A stretch of DNA of 64,000 bases, taken from Picochlorum sp. 'celeri' (lineage: Eukaryota > Chlorophyta > Trebouxiophyceae). Positions 1 to 10,777 of this stretch are shown here, piece after piece. The stretch spans positions 372,001 to 436,000 of the forward strand of contig JAACMV010000002.1 of assembly GCA_010909725.1 (NCBI GenBank), in the 5' to 3' direction. The notes under the pieces were generated by a model. The model made no database searches. It was given only the letters and a program-made list of their open reading frames with translations, and was not told the DNA's origin. The position numbers and the translations under genes were made by a program. Within the stretch, counting starts at the first letter, position 1, and each line of letters starts with the position of its first letter.

Positions 1-1365
1 TAAAAAACGATTGCCAACCCAGTCTTTCAACTGTTCTTTTCCAATCTTGTACAGTTTCAACCCATAGTACCAGCACAGTGTTGGCAGGCAGGTCTGGCTG
101 CCACTGACTGTGAATGCCACGACTATACTCGTTAATACTTCAAAGTCTGGGATGCAAAGCGTGACAATAAGCGCTAGGATTGAACTTGGCAGGGTGAAAA
201 CGAAATGGATAAGATATTTGTACAACTTTGATGCTTTCTCTTTGGCAGGAATTGTCTCACGACACCATGGAGAGACAGTAAAGAGAAGGCTTCGTTGGAA
301 ATCGTTTACCACAAGAGCCCCAGCGATATAGTCAATTATGGATGCCAAAAACACGAAAATATTGATTGCTATGGCCAGTCCTTCCCTTGGAAACATGAGC
401 GTTACAGGACTGGTAACTGGATATCCCAGCATGAGAGCACCAGTGAGTCCTGCCACGGCATACAAAGTACCAAAACCGATCAGGGCCCCCCATGTCGCAT
501 TTCGTGTCTGCAATGGATTTTTCATCTCCCACGTCAGTTCTGTCTGAATAAAGATGGGTGCTATTCCCCAAATTATTGAGCTGAGACCCATTGAAAAGTC
601 ATACCAGTCATTATACCCTGATGGTGCTAAAAAAGGTTTGGCACTTCCAACATACGATGGAGAGGATTTAATATCCCCACTATATATTGCATATGCCCAA
701 GGTAGCAATACAAGTGTTTTGATAGAAACCAACAATGATCCGCCATAGGCAAGTGTCGCATTGTGTTTCCATACTTTGACAACTTGCAGAACAAGAACCA
801 TGAGTGCAAACATAAGCAAGGTCCAATACCCCAAACAATTCCATGGAAAGTTGGCTACATATTGTATTGATGTAGCCATTAAATTCAGCATGACCATCAG
901 CAGAGCGTACAAGTTTGCCAGTTGAAAGCTCCGAAGCAAGTATCTGCCAAGTTTTCCACCAAGCCTTTCTCCAACATCACCCAAGGTCGTGCAAGGCTCT
1001 GTGTATTCCGTCCCGTTTGCATCTGTAGTCCTCATTTGGACATCAGCGATCAACTTCACAATGATCATACAGATGATGATGTAAAATATCAGCATCAGCA
1101 GTGCAAATATGTACCCCATTGTTGCAAATGCAAATGGCATGCCAACAACTGCTCCTGAAGTCTGGAATGTCAGTTGCATCATCAGGGTGTCCCAAAACCC
1201 CAAGTTTAATCTTGACTTTGGCTCATATGAATGTATTCTGCGGTACCGGCGAGTGGCATGCTCCTCGCCATCTCGTATCCCTTTCAACTGGTTGCGCCCA
1301 TTTTGAATCTCCCTCGTCCGCCCATCTGGCACTATGACCCCATCTTCAAGTTGTTCTGGCTGCAT
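1..1365 (-). CDS. Amino-acid permease, AAAP family (3' end cut by window)
   Basis: Reading the minus strand from the ATG at 1365 gives 455 codons without a stop, running off the left edge, so the C-terminus is missing. A charged cytosolic tail of about 55 residues is followed by alternating hydrophobic segments, beginning with a helix that contains the GxxVGMPFAF pattern, like the first helix of the amino acid/auxin permease (Aa_trans) family. A later loop carries WEMKNP, resembling the EMKNP-type motif of that family. At least eight membrane segments can be seen. Expected role: secondary transport of amino acids or related solutes across plasma or vacuolar membrane. An in-frame stop lies about 30 bp upstream of the ATG, so the start is well supported unless a further exon exists. 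Substrate cannot be told. Confidence 0.75.
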   Translation of the reverse strand, partial: MQPEQLEDGVIVPDGRTREIQNGRNQLKGIRDGEEHATRRYRRIHSYEPKSRLNLGFWDTLMMQLTFQTSGAVVGMPFAFATMGYIFALLMLIFYIIICMIIVKLIADVQMRTTDANGTEYTEPCTTLGDVGERLGGKLGRYLLRSFQLANLYALLMVMLNLMATSIQYVANFPWNCLGYWTLLMFALMVLVLQVVKVWKHNATLAYGGSLLVSIKTLVLLPWAYAIYSGDIKSSPSYVGSAKPFLAPSGYNDWYDFSMGLSSIIWGIAPIFIQTELTWEMKNPLQTRNATWGALIGFGTLYAVAGLTGALMLGYPVTSPVTLMFPREGLAIAINIFVFLASIIDYIAGALVVNDFQRSLLFTVSPWCRETIPAKEKASKLYKYLIHFVFTLPSSILALIVTLCIPDFEVLTSIVVAFTVSGSQTCLPTLCWYYGLKLYKIGKEQLKDWVGNRFL

Positions 1366-1815
1366 TTCTTGCTGATGCACCACCAAAAACTATCGAGCAA
1401 TCATGTCAGCAATCCGCTGTGTTCAACTGCAGGAACAAGACTCCACACGCTTTCTACGCAGAGCTCCCAACCTAGACTGGGTACAAACACAGCTAGATAA
1501 AGTACCCTGATTTACAGAAGTAAATTGTGTATCTTTTGCGTGCAACGTGCCCAGAAAATTGTAAACTTTCTGCCTGTGGACAAGGTAGAGGTTGGTTTGG
1601 AGTACAAGGCGCAATTACGCTACGCGTAGCATACCCCCGATGCAAGTTTACGCTACTACCAGCCTTGGTATCCGGCGACGTAGCCGAGTGTACTTGCTAC
1701 AGAAAGCCTACCCATCCATATGACACCCTCGTAAAATATCAATTGAAATACAAGATATCATTAATCTAACAAAGTACCCTTGAGCAATATTCCTCAGTTA
1801 CATCTCGTGGATCAC
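1366..1815. promoter_or_regulatory. Divergent intergenic region
   Basis: It separates the permease (leftward) from the Cys-rich secreted protein (rightward) and must hold both promoters. It contains a 12-bp palindrome GCTACGCGTAGC at 1619-1630, with a partial repeat (ACGCTACT) at about 1650. No gene is seen. Confidence 0.4.
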
Positions 1816-3015
1816 ATGTGGACGAAAGGACACGGGCGCCTCACGGTACCTTTAGGCGCGCTGCTTCTCGTGCAGCATATCAGCATTATGGGGCAAGCTA
1901 TGAGCATTTTGGACGGAAGCTGGTTGGAAAGTTCTACTCCTACTCTTTTACTGCAAGGGTCTGGGCAAAGCGACCTGTGCAAGTGCTCCAGCGATCCAAT
2001 CTTGAAGGACCCTTCATGTGAGAAACCTTTTTTGAATGTTAATTCACCAGGAGATATTATCTATCACTTTTGAATGATGTATGCAGGTACTTTATGTTAT
2101 TGTCCAGATTCAGGCGATCTCTCAGACAATGCTACGTTTCCAGAACTGGTGCCGGATAATGCATTGAACAGAACATGTGGGGCATCAGGGGCAAAGTTGA
2201 CAGAGTTAAGGCTGTTCAACAACAGTGCTGACGAGGCGTTCGGGCCATCTCTCACGTGTCGATGCGGACCTGATCCATTTTTGGAACAGAATCCAAGCTG
2301 GATCATGTGCAAGTGCCCCAAAATTTCCTTCTGTACATTCTCGCTCCTATCAGACACACCGTGCCCTGATGATTCCAGCCCACCCTCACCTCCAAAGGAA
2401 AAAAAGATACCTGATTCAACGGTCTATACGCATTTTAAGAACAATGATACATCTCCTCCGCTGGGATCATGGCCATGGTGCGAAGGAGAGTATGCCTTAT
2501 GCTCGATGGCCAACTGCACCACGGATTTTGTTGGAAAAGACACATCAGACCTTGGGCCTCAACTTGCAGAATGTGGATGCATCACCGCGACATCGGCCAA
2601 TGGCCTTACCAAAACCAATCTTGTTGATCCCACGTATATTTTAAGCGATCCATTGTATCAGGGGTATCAGAATGATTGCTCGAAAAACGTGTCAGCGTGT
2701 GCAGGTCCCAATGCCTCCCAGGTGTGCAAAGCAATTGTCACAAACACCATCTACAGGGGAGAATACGATCTGACATCCACCTACAACCTTTCCCCCCAGC
2801 TTGGTGGATTCCAGGTACAGTGCAACGGGCCAGGGCGATATGCACAATGCATGACAGCCGCATGTTACAAATCTGAGGCGTTCGATGGTTCTCCAGTAAC
2901 CTGCTACTGCCCTGTCTACGAAACACAGGGTGAATACGCTGTGGGAGGAGCATGGGGCTCGGACATACCATGCACACAACCAGAGCCATATCTTCTCTCT
3001 GGAGTTTCTGGATAG
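1816..3015 (+). CDS. Secreted cysteine-rich protein, unknown function
   Basis: Two exons, 1816-2017 and 2087-3015, are joined across a 69-nt intron (donor GTGAGA, acceptor ATGCAG) and give 376 residues. The ATG at 1816 was chosen because it opens a typical signal peptide: a basic N-terminus, then a hydrophobic stretch around residues 9-25 ending near GQA. The rest is rich in Cys, Asn, Ser, Thr and Pro, with recurring CxC and CxCxP pairs, several N-glycosylation sequons and a Pro/Ser/Lys linker near residue 170. There is no membrane anchor at the C-terminus. This suggests a disulphide-bonded secreted or extracellular-matrix protein. I do not recognise the family. Confidence 0.7.
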
Positions 3016-3541
3016 TTTCACACGGGCCTTTTGATATGTTTAAAACATGCCACTCCGTCTCTATAGTGCAGCACAGCAAATAGTAAAATCAAGCAAAAAG
3101 AAGGACAACAATTGATCAAGAGCCAAGGCTCGTTTACCTTTTACCATACAGACCATCATACTACCATGAATCCTGTAACATTAATTAATTACGACCGAGA
3201 ATGTGCTCATGTACATCAATCTGGCTCAATCAACGTCACATGTGGCAGAAGTATGCTCAAGATTGATGCATTCCTGCAAGCTTTGAAAAGCAATACATTC
3301 TTCTATCAAGTAAGAAACGAGATCCATCGTGCTTCAGATCATCTCTTGAGCAAACCCGAAAGCGCTGAACAGTGTACCACACTTTTGAGCATTGCTGAAA
3401 AAAAAATCTGGATTTGATCACATCACAATGTTGATAGGGTACGAATCTCCACGACTGATATCCCGCACAGATACATGAATTTCTTTTTCTAGATCTATAA
3501 TATTTGAGAATGAGACAATAGATATTCATTTTGAAGCAAAT
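3016..3541. other. Intergenic, no gene seen
   Basis: This is AT-rich sequence between two rightward genes. An 83-codon open frame from an ATG at 3166 to 3417 has no recognisable similarity or motif and is not called. It should contain the 3' end of the Cys-rich gene and the promoter of UROS. Confidence 0.4.
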
Positions 3542-4624
3542 ATGAGCAGAATGAGTAGGACGCGAGTTTCAGGAGACATGTCGTGTTCACATGTGGCATC
3601 ACCCCAAAGGCTGCAGAGTTTGCGTAGGTATCAATCTGGTGCGCCCATATCATGCATTTTGGATCCAAAATATATTCATGTCACGGGATGATGCTGATGA
3701 TTGTATCTCTGTGTAGGGTGGTGTGGTCCCAGCAACAAGAACAGAAGCGTTGGTACCTTTCGTTTGAATGCACATGGCTCTGCCAGCGCACCCGATGTAA
3801 TTCTTACGAGAGAGAAAGGGAAGAATGACATAGTTAGAGATTTGCTTGAAGTGAGAGGAATACAATGTATGGAGGTGCCAATGGTGGAGACTGAGAAAGG
3901 GCCTGATGCTGAGCTGTTGCCACTTGCGTTACAGAATGAAAGATTTGATTGGGTTTGTATCACATCTCCAGAAGCAGCCACGGTGTTTATTGAAGGTTGG
4001 AAGGAAGCTGGTAAGCCGGATGTTAGGATTGCTGTCGTGGGGAAGGGTACAGGAAAGGTGTTGGAAGAAACATGTGAAGAGGCTCTTCAGCCCCAGTTTG
4101 TGCCCTCAGTTGTACGTTTCTTTGACAGTATGGATCCGATACATCAAATTTGATTGATAATAATGATTCATGTCCATAATATATATACTGTTATGCAGGC
4201 AAATGCGGAACATTTTGGTCCGGAACTTCCTACCTTGGCAGGTGGCAATGGTGTGATATTGTATCCCTCTAGTGCAAAAGCAAGCACCATTCTTCAGGAT
4301 GGGCTGGAAGCGAGAGGGTTCAAGGTTATTAGAATGAATACATATAACACGGCAACAGTGAAGCATGTCGAGGATTCAACACTGCGCCGCGCAAGGAGCG
4401 CTCGGGTGGTGGCAGTTGCATCTCCATCTGCCTTGAAAGCTTGGGTCCATCATGTTGGACACGATGCCACACGTGCCATGACTATTGCTGCCATTGGATC
4501 AACGTCTGCTCGAGCAGCAGAAAAGCTGGGATTAGAGCGTGTATTATTTCCCGAAGAACCAGGTATTGAAACTTTTGTGGAAACTATAGAGATGGCATTG
4601 CAGAACACATCAAAAGAAGAATGA
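3542..4624 (+). CDS. UROS: Uroporphyrinogen-III synthase, probably plastid-targeted
   Basis: Three exons are inferred: 3542-3623, 3717-4111 and 4199-4624 (introns of 93 and 87 nt, donors GTAGGT and GTACGT), giving 300 residues. Exons 2 and 3 are secure. The HemD fold shows as VILTREKGKND near the start of the mature part, FDWVCITSPEAA, VGKGTGKVLEE, then FVPS-ANAEHFGPELP across the second splice, PSSAKAS, and AAIGSTSARAAEKLG at the C-terminal end. The enzyme inverts ring D of hydroxymethylbilane to make uroporphyrinogen III, the branch point to haem and chlorophyll. Exon 1 supplies the only upstream in-frame ATG and encodes an Arg/Ser-rich leader suited to plastid import; it is less certain than the rest. 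The stop lies 14 bp from that of the convergent GT49 gene. Confidence 0.85.
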
Positions 4625-4638
4625 GTACGAATTAAATG

Positions 4639-5958
4639 TTACAATACATTTTTTCCACCGAGAGACTTTTTTGACCTGTTCTTCCTCGATTTTCTCCGTA
4701 AGCGTCTCTGTTTAAGTTTCTTCTTTCGTGCTAACGCGACATCATGTGCCAAGACAACCTTTGGGCAAGAGTCTGCAAACGATGTGATTGGAACAAATTC
4801 TTGCAGGGAAATGTCTCTTCTGACTTTTATATATAGATCGAGCAAGTTCTCCCATTGGCCTGATTCTTTTGTCTTCTTGAATGTGGAAGATTTCTCGTGA
4901 GGAGAGTGAATGACAAATGCATAGTCATGGACCTGGAGTTTGATTCCTAGTTGATCTGCAATATGCGTCAAATGGACAATCTTGTCCCTACCATACCCTC
5001 TGAATCTTTCGTCATACCAAGGAACATACTTTCTATGTACCAGGATGTAGGGTTCAAACCCTTTTTCATATTTGACAGAGTATGGGGATGATGCGTTCAG
5101 CCACCTGTCAAATTGAGTCGGCCCATGCCCAGCTGGATATTGCTCAACCTGGAATCCCTCAACTTGACCAGCACTCCATGCAGACAAAAGTTCTTCTTTG
5201 CCATTGAGGGCTACCTTTTTGGCAATATTTTTACCATCAAGTCCTCTATTGGATGTCTCAAAAGCCGGCAGCACAAATGCCACTTTTTTGTCCAGAGTAT
5301 CAATCATGTCTTTGAACACAGATGGCTTTTTCTGATATGACAGTGATAGTGTTTTGGATGGCATGAAGTCTGCATCGAGAAGCATCACTGATTCTGTTTC
5401 AACCATCTTCAATGCCCTATTTCTGACTGCATTGAATGGATAGAGGCCAACGTTTGGGTCATTCCAATCTGTGAATTTTTCTAATACTAATTCCAAGTCT
5501 AGAGAGCAAGGTGCATCTCTTTCAAGCTTGTGGTAAAAGTCATCCACAAATATAACAATATCCTGCAATTTACTCCCATTTAGAGCTCTCACTTCATCAC
5601 TTATTACTCCGAATCCTTTCATGTAAGGAACATATACCGCTGCAGTTATTTTGTCAGTCCAAACTCTACATTGAGATCTCAGCATGGACAGCCTCTCAAG
5701 CGACAGCTGGGTAACAATGGAAATGCTTGAATGTGCTGGCTGTCTGCCCTTCCAAGTATGCACAGTTTTTAACAATGGAAGCTGTACACTCGGATCTGAT
5801 TGACACGCCTGATATATTTTAGAGTCTTTCGAAGCTGTTGCACTCCGTCGATTATCCCTTGCAGTCTCTCGAGCCTCCACAGAGACATGCATATCATGGG
5901 CATAAAACTTGACTGTTGTGTATACAAAACAAGCCACCATCTGCACACATGTATCCAT
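4639..5958 (-). CDS. LARGE-type glycosyltransferase, GT49 family
   Basis: A single exon of 439 residues. Residues 5-20 form a modest hydrophobic segment that could be a type II Golgi anchor. The catalytic domain resembles GT49 (LARGE C-terminal half, B4GAT1): GLYPFNAVRNRAL, a DxD metal/nucleotide-sugar site VMLLDADFMP (DAD at 195-197), the PAFE segment, and the family signature around 301-350 with ILVHRKYVPWYDERFRGYG and the VHDYAFVIHSPH block. The C-terminal 30 residues are very basic (RRLRRKSRKNRSKK), unusual for a lumenal domain. It likely adds a glucuronosyl- or xylosyl-type sugar to a cell-surface glycan; donor and acceptor are unknown. Confidence 0.85.
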   Translation of the reverse strand: MDTCVQMVACFVYTTVKFYAHDMHVSVEARETARDNRRSATASKDSKIYQACQSDPSVQLPLLKTVHTWKGRQPAHSSISIVTQLSLERLSMLRSQCRVWTDKITAAVYVPYMKGFGVISDEVRALNGSKLQDIVIFVDDFYHKLERDAPCSLDLELVLEKFTDWNDPNVGLYPFNAVRNRALKMVETESVMLLDADFMPSKTLSLSYQKKPSVFKDMIDTLDKKVAFVLPAFETSNRGLDGKNIAKKVALNGKEELLSAWSAGQVEGFQVEQYPAGHGPTQFDRWLNASSPYSVKYEKGFEPYILVHRKYVPWYDERFRGYGRDKIVHLTHIADQLGIKLQVHDYAFVIHSPHEKSSTFKKTKESGQWENLLDLYIKVRRDISLQEFVPITSFADSCPKVVLAHDVALARKKKLKQRRLRRKSRKNRSKKSLGGKNVL

Positions 5959-6533
5959 ACAGAATCACTGGACATATCAGGAATGTTTATGACGAGCAAA
6001 TCAAACCTCGTACCAGTAATGTGAAACCGATAATAGTAACATTGAGGATCCGCCGCTTCAACCGAGGGGACCTGGGTGTCCTGGGCGTACCCAACGGGGA
6101 TCCTCCATCAATCGCTTTCAGTAAGGGGATTCTCTGCACAGATTCATTAATTGATTGAAGTACATTCTATTATTAATGATTGTATCAGGCGATCTGAGCG
6201 TACATTCATTGCTAGCAGTTTGCAGTCGTTGGGATCTCGTTCGAGATCTCTTCTACCTAAGGTTTTCTGAGTTGGTCACGAAATGATGTTTTATTGAGAA
6301 CCCATTAATATCATTAATATGGTAAATATAAAATAATACCTACATTGGCAATATACTGGGCAGATATCAATGGGGGATCATCCTGGCGGTGGAGCTCGAG
6401 GGCGCCTTCACCCGATTTTCATGGTGGCAGGGTATATGACGGACATCCGCCATGGGCATTCAAGAATTCAGCCCAATATGTCATACTCAATTTACATATT
6501 GATTTCAAGTTTATTTCCCGGGCAACCTGCCCG
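5959..6533. other. Intergenic, small inverted repeat
   Basis: No gene is seen. A GC-richer patch at 6044-6105 is flanked by GAGGATCC (6044-6051) and its complement GGATCCTC (6098-6105), so it could form a stem with a loop of about 46 nt. The left part holds the GT49 promoter. Confidence 0.35.
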
Positions 6534-8774
6534 TCACTCGTCCAGCACGCTTAATGATTTCAGTTGAGCTATCCTTCCTGGCGCCAACTGACCTTGCTGG
6601 ATCATACCTTTACAGTCCTCAATCCAGTTGTGCAGGCCGCTGAAGGTTTCATTCTCAGGAGTCACACCTGGGTGTCCCACTTCTTGTGTGTGTGCCAAGA
6701 CTTGCGATAATCTGGAGTTCCATTCCAGCTCCTCCTTCAATGGCTTCTGTACCTCGAGAGAGATGCCTAGAGACGTGAGTTTGGCCCGTCTCTTCTCACT
6801 TAGGAGACGAAGATAGGTAAGACCTCTCTGTTGCACGAGCCAGTCGCGCAGTTCTATTGAGCAATTATCTTCGGAGCCAGACTCTACGACGTGATCTCTC
6901 AGGCTTGTCCACTTTTTCAACCAGTCTGCATCATCAGCAGACACAACTTTCTCAGAGAGGACCCAGGTAAGACCCAAGAATGTCATGTATCGAAGCTGTC
7001 CGGGAGACAATCGCCCATCCAAGAATAGAGCTCTTTGTGTCTCAGCCCAATGTATGACTTTTATTCTCATGTGAGAGACATCTCCATACTCGAGTCCGGC
7101 CAGCTGTATATGCGTTCCTTGAAGTGCCTCTGCAGCCATGTGGGCCCGCCTCCTCCAGTCATCCGCCTTGTATGTATCCATATCAATACCTGCCAGTTGA
7201 AGCATTTTCACCCTTTCAGGATCTAATTTAGTCTTTCTCCATAACCATCGTTGCCTCGACAACCAAAAATCAAGTCCGGGATCTTCAGAAAATGGTGAAG
7301 AGGCTGCTGCCTGACGCCTCGATGACACCGTGTTCACTACCTGTTTTCGTGCGATACTCGCACGACTGGACTCACGTGTATCACCATCAGAAACGTTACT
7401 AGATCTCTGAGATGAGAAAGGATTCCCTCTGCCATCAGGAGGCCTCCTCATATCCAATCTCCGTCTCTCAATCACATACACAAGTCTCCCAAGCCACGAC
7501 AACCATTTCTCTTCCTCCTCGGATTCACTAGCATCTCTCCAACCTGAATAAACAGCTTCAAATCTCTGAACGGCCTCCGCAGGCAACAACTGTCGTCGAT
7601 AGAACTCACGCTGCAGGGAGATCCACAGGGCAAGCTCACGAGCTGTAATCCCTCCTTTCTTCCCCCAATGGATCAAATCCCACGAAAACGTCTCTCCCGA
7701 CTCCCCATGCCACAACACCCAATCGACCAGCATATCAAATCTAGTCTCCCATTCTTCTGTAACTTGAGCCAAATCACCAAACTCAAATCCCATTCGTTCC
7801 AAAATTGTAAGTCTCTCTGCAGAAAGTTGACCTGCTGCCCTCGTCACCCTCTGCCTTTTCACCCACATACCCAACTCTTGATTCTCTGGGTACACCTCGG
7901 GCACATTACAATGCCCATGTTTCAACAGAAATGCAGCAAGCTCTACAGCACGCCTATCCCATCTATCATTATTACTTGGCTTGCACAGCATCAGCTCTGG
8001 CGTTCTCATGAAAACAGCTGCAACCCCATCATGCCCGAGAGGAACACCACACTTTTCAACCAAATACTTTGCCACGATCTTCACATTCCTGGTGAGCCTG
8101 GACTGCCGGCGGCGATCAATCAATGGCCTTCCACCTGGAGTCATCCTCCATGCAACAGCTGAATTCACCAACCGCTCAATCTGAGACTCTGGCACCCCTA
8201 TATTCATCAAGTACGTATTCAACACCGAGTCTCCTCCAGCAACACTCATCTCAACCGTCTTTGTCCTCTTTGCAGACGCAGATGGCTTTACAGGCCTCTT
8301 CTCCACAGTCAAGTGAGGAATAATTTCCTCACCCCACCCATACCCTCGCCGCGATAATTTAAAAATCAATTCTGTCGGACTATCTTCCGCATGACCGGCA
8401 TCCCCCTCATCAGCTGATGACAGTACAACCTCCTCCTCCTTCACCTTCCGAGGCCTTCCCCTTCTACGAGCAGCCTTCTTCTTGGGCACAGCAACAGCCT
8501 CGTCTTCTACTACGACATCATCACACGCATCGTTTTCCTTCCCGCCATTGCTCGCCTCTTGAGTCTCAACCACAACCACATTCACATTGACCGCAGCAGC
8601 AGGCTCATTGTCACTCCCCTTGGCCCCAGGAATCCATCCAACACCCTTCCGTCGACGACCAGAAACTATTCTTTTCACAAACGTATCATGGCTCACGTCC
8701 GTCCGATGCCCACCACGACGCCCATGGACTCGACAGGGCAGTGTCACGCTCAAATGGCACCCGAAAAACGCCAT
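6534..8774 (-). CDS. Helicase-associated (HA) domain protein with AT-hook
   Basis: A single exon of 746 residues. Around residues 262-335 lies a helicase-associated repeat (PF03457 type): a Trp, then HGHCNVPEVY, ELGMWVKRQR and LERMGFEFGD. Related Trp-rich helical units follow (FDMLVDW, DFWLSRQRWLWRKTKL, LRDWLVQQRG, LHNWIEDCKG). Just before is an mTERF-like helical stretch (LVEKCGVPL, VFMRTPELML). An AT-hook, RRGRPRK, sits at 104-110 after a basic patch. There is no helicase core. The N-terminus is rich in Arg and small residues and could be an organelle leader. Proteins of this kind are numerous in algae and are thought to bind nucleic acid; the role here is inference. Confidence 0.65.
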   Translation of the reverse strand: MAFFGCHLSVTLPCRVHGRRGGHRTDVSHDTFVKRIVSGRRRKGVGWIPGAKGSDNEPAAAVNVNVVVVETQEASNGGKENDACDDVVVEDEAVAVPKKKAARRRGRPRKVKEEEVVLSSADEGDAGHAEDSPTELIFKLSRRGYGWGEEIIPHLTVEKRPVKPSASAKRTKTVEMSVAGGDSVLNTYLMNIGVPESQIERLVNSAVAWRMTPGGRPLIDRRRQSRLTRNVKIVAKYLVEKCGVPLGHDGVAAVFMRTPELMLCKPSNNDRWDRRAVELAAFLLKHGHCNVPEVYPENQELGMWVKRQRVTRAAGQLSAERLTILERMGFEFGDLAQVTEEWETRFDMLVDWVLWHGESGETFSWDLIHWGKKGGITARELALWISLQREFYRRQLLPAEAVQRFEAVYSGWRDASESEEEEKWLSWLGRLVYVIERRRLDMRRPPDGRGNPFSSQRSSNVSDGDTRESSRASIARKQVVNTVSSRRQAAASSPFSEDPGLDFWLSRQRWLWRKTKLDPERVKMLQLAGIDMDTYKADDWRRRAHMAAEALQGTHIQLAGLEYGDVSHMRIKVIHWAETQRALFLDGRLSPGQLRYMTFLGLTWVLSEKVVSADDADWLKKWTSLRDHVVESGSEDNCSIELRDWLVQQRGLTYLRLLSEKRRAKLTSLGISLEVQKPLKEELEWNSRLSQVLAHTQEVGHPGVTPENETFSGLHNWIEDCKGMIQQGQLAPGRIAQLKSLSVLDE

Positions 8775-9792
8775 GACACCACCAACGGCCCTATCAATGT
8801 ATAAAATCGACTATAATGAATACTTTGTCTCCAAAATTGGCCCCAAGACGCCCATCAAATCTCGTCCTTCCCAAGATAATACAAGCTTCAAATTGTGCTG
8901 CAATGTCCGGCGTATACACAACATGCATGTGGCGTGAGACCATATAGACTACAGACTCTTATTCATATAATTCGAATCTCCTCGCCCTTCCTGGTCCCTT
9001 GAGACATATCCAGCCATGCAAGATGTCTTTCGGATTGAAGAAAGAAACTTTTTCTATCCATCTATATACGGAAGATGCTGTGTATTTCAACAATATCCAT
9101 TCTCCCTATCAAATATTTGATTGACCGATGATGATTACAATCCGAATCTGACTCCACTCAAATCTGATTCTTCCATTTCACATCATGCAACCCTGATCAA
9201 GCCATCACAAATTCCCATCATGTTTCTTTGATACTCATATGGTAGTAGTAGTAGATAGTCATTCTTTCCATCAGAATCCATCGAATCGCGCCATACAGTT
9301 TGTGCCAGCAGCACGCAGTTGAACAAGGTCAACATTTTCCATTTGTTACATTACATGATCCACGTGAGGTATTTCATCTCCAACAATTTGGCATAAACGA
9401 ATCTTCGACGACGACGTGCCGTTGGAATGAACAGATCAAGCCGGGTAGAGAGCTCCCGCCACGTATGCGTCGGTGGTGACGAGGTGGGTTGTATGCCTTG
9501 ATATGACACGGTGTTGCGTGATTTTTGAACAAAATGAAGCAGTATGGCTGTCTGTATGAATGAAAACGTCGTATGTTTGGAACACGAGTGGACGTTGTGC
9601 CCGACCCTCGTGGCACGCTCCTGCGGGCCTAGGAAGTTGCCGCGTGTCATGATCCAATACGGGTTTGGCACGTGCCATGAAGCTTCATGGGGTTGTGCAT
9701 GGAACGAGTGCCATCTGGCATATAGGGGTATCTCACTTCCGACACATGTATTATGTCAATATATTGTATATAATGAAATATACGTACATACG
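8775..9792. other. Divergent intergenic region, about 1 kb
   Basis: It lies between the HA-domain gene (leftward) and the cyclin-like gene (rightward). No protein or RNA gene is recognised. A short GTA trinucleotide run occurs near 9242-9254. AT-rich TATA-like sequence at about 9756-9780 precedes the cyclin-like ATG. Confidence 0.35.
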
Positions 9793-10419
9793 ATGCAGAT
9801 TTACGAGACTATCGAGGAAAACAATACCATCTGTGTGGAGAATCAGTATGCTGATTTGATGGTGGACTTTGGGCCAGCGACGCCACCGCAAGATGTGACT
9901 GATGGTGATGATGGATGCCCAAAAGGTTATACACACAGTTCTAAGCAGCGTAAGCGTCAAAGAGTACAAAAATCCGTGGAAGAACTCGGGTTGCCAGAGT
10001 GCGTGGTAGCACCCGGGTCACTGGATAGGGAGAGCAAGTTGGGCGCCTTTGCTGCAGTCAATGTTATCATGCTGAATCTGTGGAAGTGTCAGCCGAATGT
10101 GAGAATCGCTCCAGGGGTCAGTGAAGGTACTATCGTTCTGATTGATGCGGCCGTGTCTAGGACACCAGAGGTCCTTGGGCGCATCACCTCTGACAAGGGA
10201 GGGCTCTTGGCCTTTGTCTGTGCAGCGTTTTGGGCATTGGCCAAATTCTCAGGGGTGAGAGATTTGACACCTTCACTCAGCCTGATGGCAGTAGCATGTA
10301 ACCTGGAAAAAGAGCATTTACTAGAGATGGAGATAGTGCTCCTTGATGCTCTTGAGTGGGATCTATGTGGCGCATTACGCAGAGGAAATGCTCCTATTTT
10401 GAGCATCCCGAGTATTTAA
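9793..10419 (+). CDS. Divergent cyclin-like protein
   Basis: The frame is open from 9544, but the ATG at 9793 is preferred because it follows a TATA-like stretch and the upstream codons look non-coding. It gives 208 residues. The C-terminal half matches the layout of a cyclin box: a helix ending IVLIDAAVSR, then GGLLAFVCAAFWALAKFSG (counterpart of the cyclin 'A.K.EE' helix) and LLEMEIVLLDALEWDL (counterpart of the 'mE..iL..L.w.l' helix). The N-terminus contains a basic patch KQRKRQR that could be a nuclear signal. No second cyclin fold is present, and the conserved Lys-Glu pair is only partly kept. A CDK or transcription-cyclin partner role is inference. Confidence 0.55.
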   Translation: MQIYETIEENNTICVENQYADLMVDFGPATPPQDVTDGDDGCPKGYTHSSKQRKRQRVQKSVEELGLPECVVAPGSLDRESKLGAFAAVNVIMLNLWKCQPNVRIAPGVSEGTIVLIDAAVSRTPEVLGRITSDKGGLLAFVCAAFWALAKFSGVRDLTPSLSLMAVACNLEKEHLLEMEIVLLDALEWDLCGALRRGNAPILSIPSI

Positions 10420-10777
10420 GATTATAATATGGCTTTTCAATACGCGATGCCATACACGACACACGTGGAGTCGTGCTTTCGTAGTTTGTTCACAAGTATC
10501 AGTATACGACAGGTTTCTATGCACATTTGCATACCTCTTGTAGTTTGGAAGTTTTTGCATTTCTGTCGATTTATATTCATAGGAAGTAGCGTCGATAGAT
10601 TGAACCCATCATATTATCCACCGGAGCATTTGCCACCATATATTTGGAGATCAATGCATGATGATTTTGCCATGTGGCCATTGCCCACATGAACGAATTT
10701 CCCCCTTTTTTATATCAAACGCTGTATGATGCGTGTTTTAAAGTGATACATTACAGTGCTTTCCAATAAATATACAT
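10420..10777. other. Intergenic between convergent genes
   Basis: This 358-bp AT-rich stretch between the stops of the cyclin-like gene and EAF6 presumably holds both 3' UTRs. No gene is seen. Confidence 0.4.

Noticed and set aside
3112..3417. Open frame of about 100 codons between the Cys-rich gene and UROS
   Set aside because: No ATG at its beginning, no recognisable motif, no clear coding bias; left as intergenic.
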